The position numbers and the translations under genes were made by a program. Shown one piece after another: positions 30,376-39,552 of a stretch of 64,000 bases of DNA. The notes below the pieces were generated by a model. The model saw only the letters and a list, made by a program, of their open reading frames with translations, was not told the origin of the DNA and made no database searches. Numbering within the stretch: the first letter of the stretch is position 1; each line of letters opens with the position of its first letter. The stretch comes from an uncultured Shewanella sp. GTDB lineage: Bacteria > Pseudomonadota > Gammaproteobacteria > Enterobacterales > Shewanellaceae. The stretch covers positions 1-64,000 of the forward strand of contig NZ_CANMIO010000006.1 of assembly GCF_947497935.1 (NCBI RefSeq), in the 5' to 3' direction.

Positions 30376-31257
30376 ATGAAAGAAAGCCTGTTGGATAATA
30401 TTCAGTTTTGGCGCAAACCTATACCAACACTCGAGTTAGGCATTTATATATGCGCAGAAAAAATATCCGTCTTTCAAGCCCCAGCAGCTAAAGTGGGCGC
30501 TAAAGCTATGACATTTTCATTTAAGCATCACGACTGGGAGAGTGCATTCTCTCAGGTAGCTAAAGAGTTTGGTATAGCAAGAATTCAAATTGTATTAGCC
30601 TCCGATTTCTATCAACTTTTACTGGTCGATAAGCCGAACGTGCAAGATGAAGAGCTCAATGCCGCGCTGCTTTGGTCCGTGAAAGATATTGTGACTCAGC
30701 CTGTCACAGACATTCATTTGGATTACTTCGAATCATCAAAACAGGCCAGCAATAAAGTAAATGTGGTCGTCACTGAAAAGTCGTTATTAACCGCTCTGTT
30801 GTTGGCGGCTAAGAGCGAAGGTTTTCAAACAATGGGTGTTTCAATCGAAGAGATGGCGATGAGCAACCTGTTCAATGACAATCAGGCCCGATTGGTATTA
30901 AGCCATCGTGAGGGGCAAGAGTTGCTACTGACGGTTGTTAGAGCCGGTGAAGTCTTCATGCAGCGTCGACTCAGAGGATTTCAACAGCTTGAAAAAATAT
31001 CTGCAGAAGATTTAGCCTATGGCGTCGCTGATAACTTAAGTCTAGAGATCCAGCGTTCTATGGATTACTTTGAGAGTCAGCTTCGTGAGGCTCCCGTTTC
31101 ATCAATTGAGTTAGTCATTGATGGGGAGCGAGAGCAGCTTGCGAGTCTAATTAGCGCTAACTTTAATCAAGCCGTCACTCCCCATAAAGGTGCTTCTGTT
31201 GACGTAACGTTTGCTGAGCTGGCCTTAGCTGAAAATTTGCGAGGTCAGCCGCAATGA
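30376..31257 (+). CDS. mshI: MSHA biogenesis protein MshI (PilM-like)
   Basis: 293 aa. Actin-fold-like protein of the PilM/GspL type: ELGIYICAEKISVFQAP at the N-terminus, then LLVDKPNVQDEELNAALLW and the LSHREGQELLLTVVRAG strand region. PilM-class proteins form the cytoplasmic ring that links the assembly ATPase to the inner-membrane PilN/PilO pair. The ATG of the next gene overlaps its stop by 4 bp. Confidence 0.9.
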   Translation: MKESLLDNIQFWRKPIPTLELGIYICAEKISVFQAPAAKVGAKAMTFSFKHHDWESAFSQVAKEFGIARIQIVLASDFYQLLLVDKPNVQDEELNAALLWSVKDIVTQPVTDIHLDYFESSKQASNKVNVVVTEKSLLTALLLAAKSEGFQTMGVSIEEMAMSNLFNDNQARLVLSHREGQELLLTVVRAGEVFMQRRLRGFQQLEKISAEDLAYGVADNLSLEIQRSMDYFESQLREAPVSSIELVIDGEREQLASLISANFNQAVTPHKGASVDVTFAELALAENLRGQPQ

Positions 31258-31862
31258 AATTAAGGGTAAACCTCTATTCCGATACATTGTTTCCACCAGA
31301 ATTACGCTTATCTTTCTTAAGATTAAATCAGGCGATGCTAGTGATTGCGGTGGGACTGTTATGCGCGAGCGCACTTGTCTTTGCATTGAATACTAGCCTT
31401 GAGTCTGACAAGACTCAGCTTGTGCAGGCTAAACAAGCTCTCGATGCTGAGAAAAAAGATCTGGAAGCCGCACTCGCGAAGCGGGGGCCGAGTGAAGCCT
31501 TGGTTGACGAAGTGAATCTAAAAGCGCAGCAGTTGGAATTGAAGCAGCAGCTGTTCGGTAAGCTTAGCCAGCAAGAGGTGTTAACAAGTTATGGTTATTC
31601 ACCATTAATGACTGATCTTGCCAGTGTCGCTGACTCGAGTCTTTGGCTCGAACGTATTCAGGTTAATGAGAAAAGCTTTGTTTTTGAAGGTTTTACTTCT
31701 AGCCCTAAGAGCGTGCCATTATGGATTGAACGTTTAAAAACGACAACGACGCTAAAAGGGCATGCTTTTGCAACTATGACGATGAATCTAGGCGAAAACC
31801 AGCCGCTTGCTTTTAAGCTAACAAGCGCTGCGACTCCTACGGATAAGGAGTTGATTAAATGA
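31254..31862 (+). CDS. PilN-like MSHA biogenesis protein
   Basis: 202 aa. N-terminal KLRVNLYSDTLFPP (PilN-type start), one membrane helix (about 28-46), a coiled coil (about 48-95) and a periplasmic alpha/beta domain (WLERIQVNEKSFVFEGFTSSPKSVPLWIERL). The PilN fold pairs with PilO/MshJ to form the inner-membrane alignment complex. In Vibrio this part is sometimes counted as part of MshI; Shewanella annotation uses a second mshI. Overlaps both neighbours by 4 bp (ATGA). Confidence 0.85.
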   Translation: MKLRVNLYSDTLFPPELRLSFLRLNQAMLVIAVGLLCASALVFALNTSLESDKTQLVQAKQALDAEKKDLEAALAKRGPSEALVDEVNLKAQQLELKQQLFGKLSQQEVLTSYGYSPLMTDLASVADSSLWLERIQVNEKSFVFEGFTSSPKSVPLWIERLKTTTTLKGHAFATMTMNLGENQPLAFKLTSAATPTDKELIK

Positions 31863-32515
31863 AACAGCAATGGAAGTTAGTCGCTGAGAAGTTTGATGTC
31901 TTAAGTCAGCGTGAGCGGATCTTAGTGGCTGCGGCCGTGCTAATTGTTGCAGGCTTACTGTTTTATATACCACTCGAGTCGGTTTTAAAGCAACACGGAA
32001 AACTTAGTGAGCAGATCCAAGTGCTTGAAAGTGAAAACAGGATCTCTGAGCAGCAAATACAGCTATATGAAGAGAGCTTTCGAAAAGATCCCGATGAAGA
32101 TTATCGTCAGCGTTTAAACAATATTAATCAGCAAAATATATCGATCGATGAACAGCTGTCTTTTCAGATGGTCGATATGGTTCCTGCCGATCATATGCCG
32201 ACCCTGTTGGCGGAGCTGCTTTCAAAGATAAAAGGCATCAAGCTAAAATCCTTTACCTCAATTGCTCCCACTCCGTTATTAGAGGTGGGTGAAGATAAGA
32301 AGGTAAATTTATACAGTCACGGTATTCGTCTCGAATTTGTGGGGGATTACTTTGCGGTACTGAGGTTTATTGAAGCCGTGGAAAATATGCCTAACAAACT
32401 GTATTGGCGCAGCATGGACTATCAAGTCGATACCTATCCTAAGGCCTCTGTTTCATTAGAACTTTATACCTTGAGTATTAATAAGGACTTTATCAGTGTT
32501 GCCCAAAAAGATTAG
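31859..32515 (+). CDS. mshJ: MSHA biogenesis protein MshJ (PilO-like)
   Basis: 218 aa, type II secretion GspM/PilO-like. Short cytoplasmic start, membrane helix (about 22-40), coiled coil (about 42-70) and a periplasmic ferredoxin-like domain (about 100-215). Partner of the PilN-like protein above. The mshK start lies 20 bp inside its 3' end. Confidence 0.9.
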   Translation: MKQQWKLVAEKFDVLSQRERILVAAAVLIVAGLLFYIPLESVLKQHGKLSEQIQVLESENRISEQQIQLYEESFRKDPDEDYRQRLNNINQQNISIDEQLSFQMVDMVPADHMPTLLAELLSKIKGIKLKSFTSIAPTPLLEVGEDKKVNLYSHGIRLEFVGDYFAVLRFIEAVENMPNKLYWRSMDYQVDTYPKASVSLELYTLSINKDFISVAQKD

Positions 32516-32831
32516 TGCGCTATTGATTGCGTTCCTGTGCAGTACTTTAGGGTTAAACCTTAATGCTGCTACGCTGCGGGATCCGACTAAGCCAGGTTAT
32601 TCATCAGGGAATTCAACCTCGGTGAAATCGACTACCAATAATAGCTTAGTGCTTAATAGTATCGTGAAGAAAGATAACTCAGCTTACGCTGTGATAAATA
32701 ATCAAATTTTCACCTTAGGTGAAAGTGTAAAAGGTGTCAAAATTGTGCATATAGGTAAAGACAGCGTGTCGTTAGCCGACGGCCGTAAACTGACAATGTT
32801 TCAAGCTATTACAGACTTTAAGGGACTATAA
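32496..32831 (+). CDS. mshK: MSHA biogenesis protein MshK (PilP-like)
   Basis: 111 aa from a GTG at 32496, which has an AAGGA site 8 bp upstream; TTG at 32499 is an alternative. Signal-like N-terminus, then the PilP/GspC-type segment LRDPTKPGYSS and a small beta domain (VLNSIVKKDNSAYAVINN..LGESV). Such proteins bridge the inner-membrane complex and the secretin MshL, encoded next. Confidence 0.85.
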   Translation: MLPKKISALLIAFLCSTLGLNLNAATLRDPTKPGYSSGNSTSVKSTTNNSLVLNSIVKKDNSAYAVINNQIFTLGESVKGVKIVHIGKDSVSLADGRKLTMFQAITDFKGL

Positions 32832-32836
32832 TTAAC

Positions 32837-34504
32837 ATGCGCTCAATGACCTATATCACTCCTTTGCTGTCTTTATTATTAGTGGCTTGCCAAACCGTCG
32901 ACAGACCCAATCCTGTCGAGTCTAAGCAAGCCCTGGCTGAGTCTCTAGCGACTAAAGAGGTGGCTGCAGCAACGCCACCGCCAGCAGTCATGCCTGATGA
33001 TGTTCAACGTGAACTGTCATCAAACAACTTGCTAGAAGGGTTTGCCCCAGCAAGACCTACAGAACGTCGCTTCGATGTGTCGGCTAATAATGTCGATGCT
33101 AAAGTCTTCTTTCCCAGTCTTGCTCAAGGTACCCCTTTAAGTGTCGCAGTGCATCCAGACGTCACCGGTAAGATCTCTTTGTCATTAAAGAGCGTAACCT
33201 TAAAAGAAGCCCTACAAGTTGTAGAAGATATTTACGGCTATGAAGTCAGCCGCGAAGGTCGTGTATTGCGTATCTTCCCTGCAGGTATGCGCACCGAGAC
33301 TTTCTCATTAAACTACCTGTATATGGAGCGTCAAGGCCTGTCGTTGACTTCGGTGAACTCTGGTCGTATTTCAGATAATAACTCCAACTCTGGTAGCAAT
33401 AGTAACAGCAGCAGCAATAGTAATTTCAATGATTCGTCGAACTCTAGTTCTAGCTCTGATAGCAATAACAACGAGCAAACCAACGGCACCTTTATCCGCT
33501 CTAAGACTAAGTCTGATTTCTGGGGCGAGTTACAAGAAACGCTAGTTTCTATCATAGGTAACACTGGCGGCGGACGCCAAGTGGTGGTGACACCTCAAGC
33601 GGGCCTGGTGACGATTAGGGCTTACCCTAATGAGATCAGACAGGTGCGAAGCTTTATTAAGACCGCGGAAAGTCATTTGCAACGCCAAGTGATCTTGGAA
33701 GCCAAAGTCCTCGAGGTGACTCTGTCTGACGGCTATCAGCAAGGCATTCACTGGGAAAGTGTATTGGGCCATGCAGGTAGTACCGACATTAGCTTTGGCA
33801 CCAGCCCAACTTCTGGACTGAGTGACACCATCACTAACGTTTTGGGTGGAGTGACCTCTATTAAGCTAGAGGGATCGGATTTTAGCACCATGATAAACCT
33901 GCTCGATACTCAGGGTGATGTCGATGTGCTATCTAGCCCACGTGTCACAGCATCGAATAACCAAAAAGCGGTCATCAAAGTCGGTACCGACGAGTACTTC
34001 GTAACGGACGTTTCTTCAACAACCGTGGCTGGTAACACGCCTGTGACTACCCCAGAGGTTGAGTTGACTCCTTTCTTCTCTGGCATTGCCTTAGATGTGA
34101 CGCCACAAATTGATGAGCAGGGTAATGTGTTACTGCATATCCACCCATCCGTTATCGATATTAAAGAGCAGACTAAGACTATTAAGATCTCAGATAACAC
34201 CCTTGAGCTACCTCTAGCACAAAGTGAAATCCGTGAGTCAGACACAGTGATCAAGGCTGCTAGCGGTGATGTTGTGGTGATCGGTGGTTTGATGAAGAGT
34301 GAAAATATTGAACTGGTTTCTAAAGTTCCTCTACTGGGTGATATTCCATTCTTAGGCGAGGCCTTTACTAACCGCGCCAACTCTACGGTTAAGACAGAGC
34401 TAGTGATTTTGCTTAAACCAGTCGTTGTCGGTGCCAATACTTGGGAGAGCGAACTCAAGCGTTCTCAAGAGCTACTCGACCGCTGGTATCCTGAGGAGCA
34501 GTAA
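32837..34504 (+). CDS. mshL: MSHA outer-membrane secretin MshL
   Basis: 555 aa lipoprotein: signal peptide with lipobox LLVAC (Cys18). N-domains of secretins begin near RRFDVSANNVDAKVFFPSLAQG. An Asn/Ser-only linker of about 40 residues (nt 33370-33485) separates them from the secretin core (about 240-545) with VDVLSSPRVTASNNQKAVIKVG and VPLLGDIPFLGEAF. Forms the pilus gate in the outer membrane. It lies 5 bp after mshK. Confidence 0.95.
   Translation: MRSMTYITPLLSLLLVACQTVDRPNPVESKQALAESLATKEVAAATPPPAVMPDDVQRELSSNNLLEGFAPARPTERRFDVSANNVDAKVFFPSLAQGTPLSVAVHPDVTGKISLSLKSVTLKEALQVVEDIYGYEVSREGRVLRIFPAGMRTETFSLNYLYMERQGLSLTSVNSGRISDNNSNSGSNSNSSSNSNFNDSSNSSSSSDSNNNEQTNGTFIRSKTKSDFWGELQETLVSIIGNTGGGRQVVVTPQAGLVTIRAYPNEIRQVRSFIKTAESHLQRQVILEAKVLEVTLSDGYQQGIHWESVLGHAGSTDISFGTSPTSGLSDTITNVLGGVTSIKLEGSDFSTMINLLDTQGDVDVLSSPRVTASNNQKAVIKVGTDEYFVTDVSSTTVAGNTPVTTPEVELTPFFSGIALDVTPQIDEQGNVLLHIHPSVIDIKEQTKTIKISDNTLELPLAQSEIRESDTVIKAASGDVVVIGGLMKSENIELVSKVPLLGDIPFLGEAFTNRANSTVKTELVILLKPVVVGANTWESELKRSQELLDRWYPEEQ
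33370..33485 (+). repeat. Low-complexity Asn/Ser codon tract in mshL
   Basis: About 40 codons of nearly only Asn and Ser (AAT/AAC, AGC/AGT/TCT). It encodes a flexible loop in the periplasmic part of the secretin and is prone to length change. Confidence 0.8.
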
Positions 34505-34506
34505 GC

Positions 34507-35415
34507 TTGTATCTGCAGCATTTTGGATTAACAGAAACCCCGTTTTCGCTTACGCCGAATACGGGATTTTTCTTTGGCCTTGCGCCGCATGTAGAAGCCT
34601 TACAAGTGCTGCAAACGGCACTGCAAACTGGCGAAGGCTTTATCAAGGTTACCGGTGAAGTCGGCACGGGTAAGACGCTCATCTGTCGTAAATTGATGAA
34701 TGATCTGCCTGAGCGTTTTCATTGTGCTTATTTGCCTAACCCTTACCTCACTCCAGATGAGTTGCGCTGGGCGGTGGCGATGGAGTTGGGGCTCAAGCAT
34801 TCAAGCCAGATAGATCAGCAACAACTTACAGGCCTTATTCAGCAGCAACTTCTAGCCTTAAGTGCGCATGGACATTCGATTATCTTAGTGCTCGATGAGG
34901 CGCAGGCTCTGCCTGATGAGAGCCTCGAAGCCTTGCGTCTGTTTACTAACTTAGAAACAGAGAGCCGTAAATTGCTTCAAGTTGTGTTATTCGCTCAGCC
35001 AGAGTTGGACGAGCGTCTGGCGCAGAGTAAGTTTAGGCAGTTAAGGCAGCGGATCACCTTTAGCTATTGTTTACGTCCGTTAACGGTTGAAGAGTCTATG
35101 GCGTATATTCAGCATAGGTTAACCGTTGCTGGCAGCAGCAGTGAACGCTTATTTAGTGAGTCTAACGCTAAGCGTATCGCGAGAGCCGCTAGAGGGATCC
35201 CAAGGTTGATTAACGTGTTAGCTCATAAAGCTCTGCTTGTAGGTTTTGGTGAAGGAGCTAAAACAATTGAGCCCAATCATGTCGATGCCGCTATTACCGA
35301 TACGGCTGATGCCATGAAGCATCAATACGACATGGTTAAGTGGTTCGTGGCCACTATGGTCGTTATTGGCAGCGGTTTAGCTGCATTTTTCTGGTTTAAA
35401 GGAGGCGTTGCATGA
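34507..35415 (+). CDS. mshM: MSHA biogenesis ATPase MshM (ExeA-like), TTG start
   Basis: 302-aa AAA+ protein of the ExeA/GspA group. TTG at 34507 is chosen for its GAGGAG site and the conserved start YLQHFGLTETPFSLTPNTGFFFG. Walker A GEVGTGKT (about 46-53), Walker B IILVLDEAQAL; a membrane helix closes the protein (about 280-297). ExeA proteins help place the secretin in the envelope using ATP. The next ATG overlaps its stop by 4 bp. Confidence 0.92.
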   Translation: MYLQHFGLTETPFSLTPNTGFFFGLAPHVEALQVLQTALQTGEGFIKVTGEVGTGKTLICRKLMNDLPERFHCAYLPNPYLTPDELRWAVAMELGLKHSSQIDQQQLTGLIQQQLLALSAHGHSIILVLDEAQALPDESLEALRLFTNLETESRKLLQVVLFAQPELDERLAQSKFRQLRQRITFSYCLRPLTVEESMAYIQHRLTVAGSSSERLFSESNAKRIARAARGIPRLINVLAHKALLVGFGEGAKTIEPNHVDAAITDTADAMKHQYDMVKWFVATMVVIGSGLAAFFWFKGGVA

Positions 35416-36578
35416 GCGTAATCAACAAGATGCTCAAAGATTTAGATGAGCGCCAACAGCCACATGGTATCGAGAGTATGGCCACTCCACAGTTGGCATT
35501 TAAGCCTAAGGCTTCATCGAAGCGGACCTTATTGCTGACCAGTATTGTTTCTATAGCCGTCGGTGGCTTGGTTGTGTTTTTTGGCTTAAATCTGATGCAA
35601 ACAGAAACAGCTAAGACGGAAGTCGCTATGACTGAAGCAGTTAATGCAACAGTGGCTGAGACGAAAAAGGCCGAGACGGTAACAGCTGAGACGGTAACGG
35701 CTAAGACGGAAACGGCTAAGACGGAAGTCGCTATGATTGAAGCAGTTAATGCAACAGTGGCTGAGACGAAAAAGGCCGAGACGGTAACAGCTGAGACGGT
35801 AACAGCTGAGACGGTAACGGCTAAGACGGAAACGGCTAAGACGGAAACGGCTAAGACGGAAACAGTTAAGGCCGAAGCTGTGCACTCGGAAGTCGCTAAG
35901 ATAGAAAAGCCAACGCCTGCCGAGTTAAATATTGCGCCAGCGAGTCGCTCTAACCAGTTACATAACAGCGGCAATATGGCGGTTAAGGAAGTTAAGCTTT
36001 CACCTGAAGAGCTGGCTCAGAAACAGATGATTTTGGCTAGCGATGCTCAGCAGCAAGGGCTGCATAGTGATGCGTTAACTTATTACGAAGCGGCGCTCAT
36101 GTATAACCCTGCGCTACACCAAGCGAGACGACAAGTTGCGGCGCTGTATTATGGCCAGAATAAATTAGCCAAGGCTGCCAAAACGCTAGAGCAGGGACAG
36201 TTACTCTTCCCGCAGGAGTATGAGTTCTCATTGCTATTAGCACGGGTTCAGCAGGCGGGCGGACAGAGTGAGTTGGCGCTTAAGAGCCTAGCTATGATCC
36301 CCGACAGTAGCGGTTTGGCGATTAAAAAGTGGCATCAACAGAGTGATTTAGCACAGAAGCAAAAAGACTTCCCAGTTGCGGAGCAGAGCTTTCGTCAACT
36401 TGCCAAGCATGAACCTTTACAAGGTCGATGGTGGATGGGGCTGGCTTACGCGTTAGATGCTCAGCAAAAATATACCGAAGCCAAATCAGCCTATAACCAA
36501 GCTTTATCCCAAGGTAACTTATCGGCTCAGGCTAAAGTCTACGTTGATAATCGATTGCTGCAGTTAGGAGCGTACTAG
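35412..36578 (+). CDS. mshN: MSHA biogenesis protein MshN (TPR) with repeat domain
   Basis: 388 aa. Cytoplasmic start MSVINKMLKDLDERQQP (typical of MshN), one membrane helix (about 38-57), then a Thr/Glu/Ala/Lys/Val repeat (about 64-155) built of 5-residue units such as TAETV and TAKTE, then a TPR-rich C-terminus (about 200-385). A 35-residue block occurs twice. MshN is a periplasm-facing factor working with the ATPase MshM. Its stop overlaps the mshE GTG. Confidence 0.92.
   Translation: MSVINKMLKDLDERQQPHGIESMATPQLAFKPKASSKRTLLLTSIVSIAVGGLVVFFGLNLMQTETAKTEVAMTEAVNATVAETKKAETVTAETVTAKTETAKTEVAMIEAVNATVAETKKAETVTAETVTAETVTAKTETAKTETAKTETVKAEAVHSEVAKIEKPTPAELNIAPASRSNQLHNSGNMAVKEVKLSPEELAQKQMILASDAQQQGLHSDALTYYEAALMYNPALHQARRQVAALYYGQNKLAKAAKTLEQGQLLFPQEYEFSLLLARVQQAGGQSELALKSLAMIPDSSGLAIKKWHQQSDLAQKQKDFPVAEQSFRQLAKHEPLQGRWWMGLAYALDAQQKYTEAKSAYNQALSQGNLSAQAKVYVDNRLLQLGAY
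35602..35880 (+). repeat. 15-bp repeats and 105-bp duplication inside mshN
   Basis: A mosaic of 15-bp units (GAGACGGTAACAGCT-like) includes a 105-bp block that starts at about 35621 and again at 35726 with one changed base near the start. All changes keep the frame. Confidence 0.9.
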
Positions 36579-38311
36579 TGAAACCCAAGTTAAAGATGCG
36601 ACTCGGTGATCTGCTTGTTCAAGAGCACATCATCTCTGAAGAGCAGTTACAGCAAGCATTAGGTGAACAGCGTAATACGGGAAAAAAGCTTGGTCGTACA
36701 CTAATCGACTTATCATGTATCACTGAGCAGCAATTACTGCAGTTTTTGTCGCATCAGCTCAATATTCCTTTTATTGATATTAGTAAGCGTGCCATTGCGA
36801 CGGAAGTCGTGAGTCTGCTGCCTGAGGTGCAAGCTCGCCGTTATCGCGCTCTGGTTGTCGAAGACACTGGTGAGGGCGTGCTGGTGGCGATGAGTGATCC
36901 TGCCGATCTACAGGCCATGGATAACTTGGAGCTATTATTGGCACCAAAGAGTATCTCTATTGCGGTAGTGACTGAACAGCAGCTATTACATGCTTTCGAT
37001 AACCTCTATCGTCGTACCGACGAAATTGCACAAATTGCTGGTAAATTAGAAGAAGAGTATGCGGCAGATGATCTATTCGATCTAGGTAGCCTCACCGAGG
37101 GTGACAGTGACAACGAAACCACAGTGGTTAAGCTGTTGCAGTCTATCTTCGAAGATGCCGTGCAGATGCGCGCCTCGGATATCCATATTGAGCCTGGTGA
37201 GAAAGCGCTACGTATTCGCCAGCGTATCGACGGCCAGTTACACGAAAATATCTTGCCAGAAGTCAGCATCGCAGCCGCCTTAGTTTTGCGCTTAAAGCTG
37301 ATGGCAGGTCTAGATATTTCTGAGAAAAGACTGCCCCAAGATGGTCGTTTCCATATGGAGATTAAAGGGCATAAGATTGACGTGCGTATGTCGACCATGC
37401 CGATTTACCATGGTGAGTCAGTAGTGATGCGTTTGCTGGATCAATCGGCAGGCCTGTTAACCTTAAATGAAACCGGGATGCCTGCTGAAATGCTGGCAAG
37501 GGTGCGTCGGCAGATCAAGCGCCCTCATGGCATGCTACTAGTAACGGGCCCGACGGGTAGCGGTAAAACCACGACGCTATATGGCGTCTTGAGTGAGTTA
37601 AATACTGCAGATCGCAAGATCATCACAGTTGAAGATCCGGTTGAATATCAATTACCGCGCATTAATCAGGTGCAGGTAAATCACAAGATTGGTCTCGATT
37701 TCTCAAATGTACTGAGAACAACATTACGACAAGATCCCGACATCATCATGGTCGGTGAGATGCGTGACCAAGAGACAGTAGAAATTGGTCTTCGCGGCGC
37801 TTTAACTGGTCACTTTGTATTATCTACCTTGCATACCAACGATGCAGTAACCAGTGCCCTGCGTTTGCTAGACATGGGCGCGGCGAGTTATCTGGTTGCG
37901 AGTGCGCTGAGGGTCATCATTGCCCAGCGCTTAGTGCGCCGAGTGTGCCAGAACTGCGCCATCGATTATCAGCTTTCAGCCCCAGATAAAGCCTGGCTAT
38001 CTAGCGTGAGCAAGCTCGATTACTCAAAAGCAACATTTAGAATCGGTACTGGCTGTCAGAGCTGTAATGGCAGCGGCTATCGCGGTCGAATCGGTGTATT
38101 TGAAATTCTAGAACTTGATGAGCCTATGATTGAGGCGATGCGTACGGGCAACCCGCAGGACTTTACTCGCGCCGCTTATCAGAGCCCTAATTTTACGCCG
38201 CTTGCAGAATCAGCGTTAAAGTACCTAGCTCAAGGGATGACGACAATCGAAGAGGTCGCAAAACTTGTTGAAGATGTTAGTGACACTCAAATAGAACCTA
38301 GCGAGGCTTAA
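36578..38311 (+). CDS. mshE: MSHA pilus assembly ATPase MshE
   Basis: 577-aa GspE/PilB-type motor. The N-terminal MshEN domain (about 1-150) has MRLGDLLVQEHIISEEQLQ, the motif that in MshE homologues binds c-di-GMP and controls extension. Walker A GPTGSGKTTTLYG (about 324-336), the Asp box IITVEDPVEYQL, Walker B DPDIIMVGEMRD, His box LSTLHTNDA and a zinc site (CQNC...CQSC) are intact. GTG start overlapping mshN by one base. Confidence 0.97.
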   Translation: MKPKLKMRLGDLLVQEHIISEEQLQQALGEQRNTGKKLGRTLIDLSCITEQQLLQFLSHQLNIPFIDISKRAIATEVVSLLPEVQARRYRALVVEDTGEGVLVAMSDPADLQAMDNLELLLAPKSISIAVVTEQQLLHAFDNLYRRTDEIAQIAGKLEEEYAADDLFDLGSLTEGDSDNETTVVKLLQSIFEDAVQMRASDIHIEPGEKALRIRQRIDGQLHENILPEVSIAAALVLRLKLMAGLDISEKRLPQDGRFHMEIKGHKIDVRMSTMPIYHGESVVMRLLDQSAGLLTLNETGMPAEMLARVRRQIKRPHGMLLVTGPTGSGKTTTLYGVLSELNTADRKIITVEDPVEYQLPRINQVQVNHKIGLDFSNVLRTTLRQDPDIIMVGEMRDQETVEIGLRGALTGHFVLSTLHTNDAVTSALRLLDMGAASYLVASALRVIIAQRLVRRVCQNCAIDYQLSAPDKAWLSSVSKLDYSKATFRIGTGCQSCNGSGYRGRIGVFEILELDEPMIEAMRTGNPQDFTRAAYQSPNFTPLAESALKYLAQGMTTIEEVAKLVEDVSDTQIEPSEA

Positions 38312-38313
38312 GT

Positions 38314-39534
38314 ATGCCTACATATCAGTACCGCGGCCGAAGTGCTCAAGGTGAGCAAGTCAAGGGGCTTGTTGACGCAGCCTCTGAGAGCGCGGCTGCC
38401 GATCAACTGATGTCTCGTGGGGTGATCCCGCTGGATCTCGTGTTAGCAAAAGAGGTGAAGGAGTTTAACCTTAAGGCTTTATTTAAAGGTAAGGTTGCTT
38501 TAGACGAGTTGCAGATTTTCACTCGGCAGATGTATTCACTGACGCGATCAGGGATCCCCATCTTACGAGCGATCGCAGGTCTTTCTGAGACGACACATTC
38601 AGTTCGTATGAAAGAGGCGCTCGATGATATTTCAGAACAGTTAACCTCTGGTCGCCCTCTATCTTCGGCGATGAATCAGCATCCAGATGTATTTGATGCG
38701 CTTTTCGTTTCTATGGTTCATGTGGGTGAAAACACGGGTAAACTTGAGGACGCTTTTATTCAGCTTTCAGGCTATATCGAACGTGAACAGGAGACCCGCA
38801 GACGCATTAAGGCGGCGATGCGTTACCCGATCTTTGTATTGATCGCGATCGCGATTGCCATGGTGATCCTTAATATCATGGTGATCCCCAAGTTTGCTGA
38901 AATGTTCTCCCGGTTTGGCGCCGATCTACCTTGGGCGACTAAAATATTAATTAATACCTCTAATGTGTTTGTAAACTACTGGCCTGCAATGCTCCTTGTG
39001 CTGGTGGCTGGATTTGTTGGCATTCGCTATTGGCATAGCACCGAAAAAGGTGAGAAGCAGTGGGATAAATGGAAGTTAAATATTCCTGCTGTCGGCAGCA
39101 TTATTGAACGTTCGACTCTGTCTCGCTATTGTCGCAGTTTTTCAATGATGTTGAGCGCCGGTGTACCCATGACCCAAGCCCTGAGTCTGGTGGCGGATGC
39201 TGTCGATAACGCCTATATGCACGACAGCATTGTGGGGATGCGTCGTGGCATCGAGTCTGGTGAGTCTATGTTAAGAGTATCGAATAACAGCCAGCTGTTT
39301 ACGCCACTAGTGTTGCAGATGGTCGCAGTAGGTGAAGAAACGGGGCAGATCGATCAATTACTCAACGATGCCGCCGATTTTTACGAAGGTGAAGTTGACT
39401 ACGATCTGAAAAATTTGACCGCAAAGCTAGAGCCTATTTTGATTGGTTTTGTCGCCTGTATCGTGTTGGTGTTGGCACTGGGTATCTACCTGCCAATGTG
39501 GGACATGCTCAATGTGGTTAAGGGCGGAAACTGA
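38314..39534 (+). CDS. mshG: MSHA platform protein MshG (GspF-like)
   Basis: 406-aa inner-membrane platform protein with two GspF domains (about 65-190 and 268-392) and membrane helices near 170-190, 222-240 and 375-398. PTYQYRGRSAQGEQVKG at the start and GEETGQIDQLLNDAADFYE are family signatures. Transmits ATPase motion to pilin. Starts 2 bp after mshE. Confidence 0.96.
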   Translation: MPTYQYRGRSAQGEQVKGLVDAASESAAADQLMSRGVIPLDLVLAKEVKEFNLKALFKGKVALDELQIFTRQMYSLTRSGIPILRAIAGLSETTHSVRMKEALDDISEQLTSGRPLSSAMNQHPDVFDALFVSMVHVGENTGKLEDAFIQLSGYIEREQETRRRIKAAMRYPIFVLIAIAIAMVILNIMVIPKFAEMFSRFGADLPWATKILINTSNVFVNYWPAMLLVLVAGFVGIRYWHSTEKGEKQWDKWKLNIPAVGSIIERSTLSRYCRSFSMMLSAGVPMTQALSLVADAVDNAYMHDSIVGMRRGIESGESMLRVSNNSQLFTPLVLQMVAVGEETGQIDQLLNDAADFYEGEVDYDLKNLTAKLEPILIGFVACIVLVLALGIYLPMWDMLNVVKGGN

Positions 39535-39552
39535 TGAAGCAGGAAAAGCGCC

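Noticed and set aside
33331..33564. Minus-strand leucine-rich frame opposite mshL
   Set aside because: Antisense of the Asn/Ser codon tract gives Leu/Glu runs; not a gene.
33910..34458. Minus-strand 182-codon frame opposite mshL
   Set aside because: Lies entirely over the conserved secretin core, low-complexity Ser/Thr/Leu composition, no family resemblance.
35396..35974. Minus-strand open frame of 192 codons opposite mshN
   Set aside because: Its LAVSVLAV-type repeats are the antisense image of the mshN 15-bp units; no start signals or family match.
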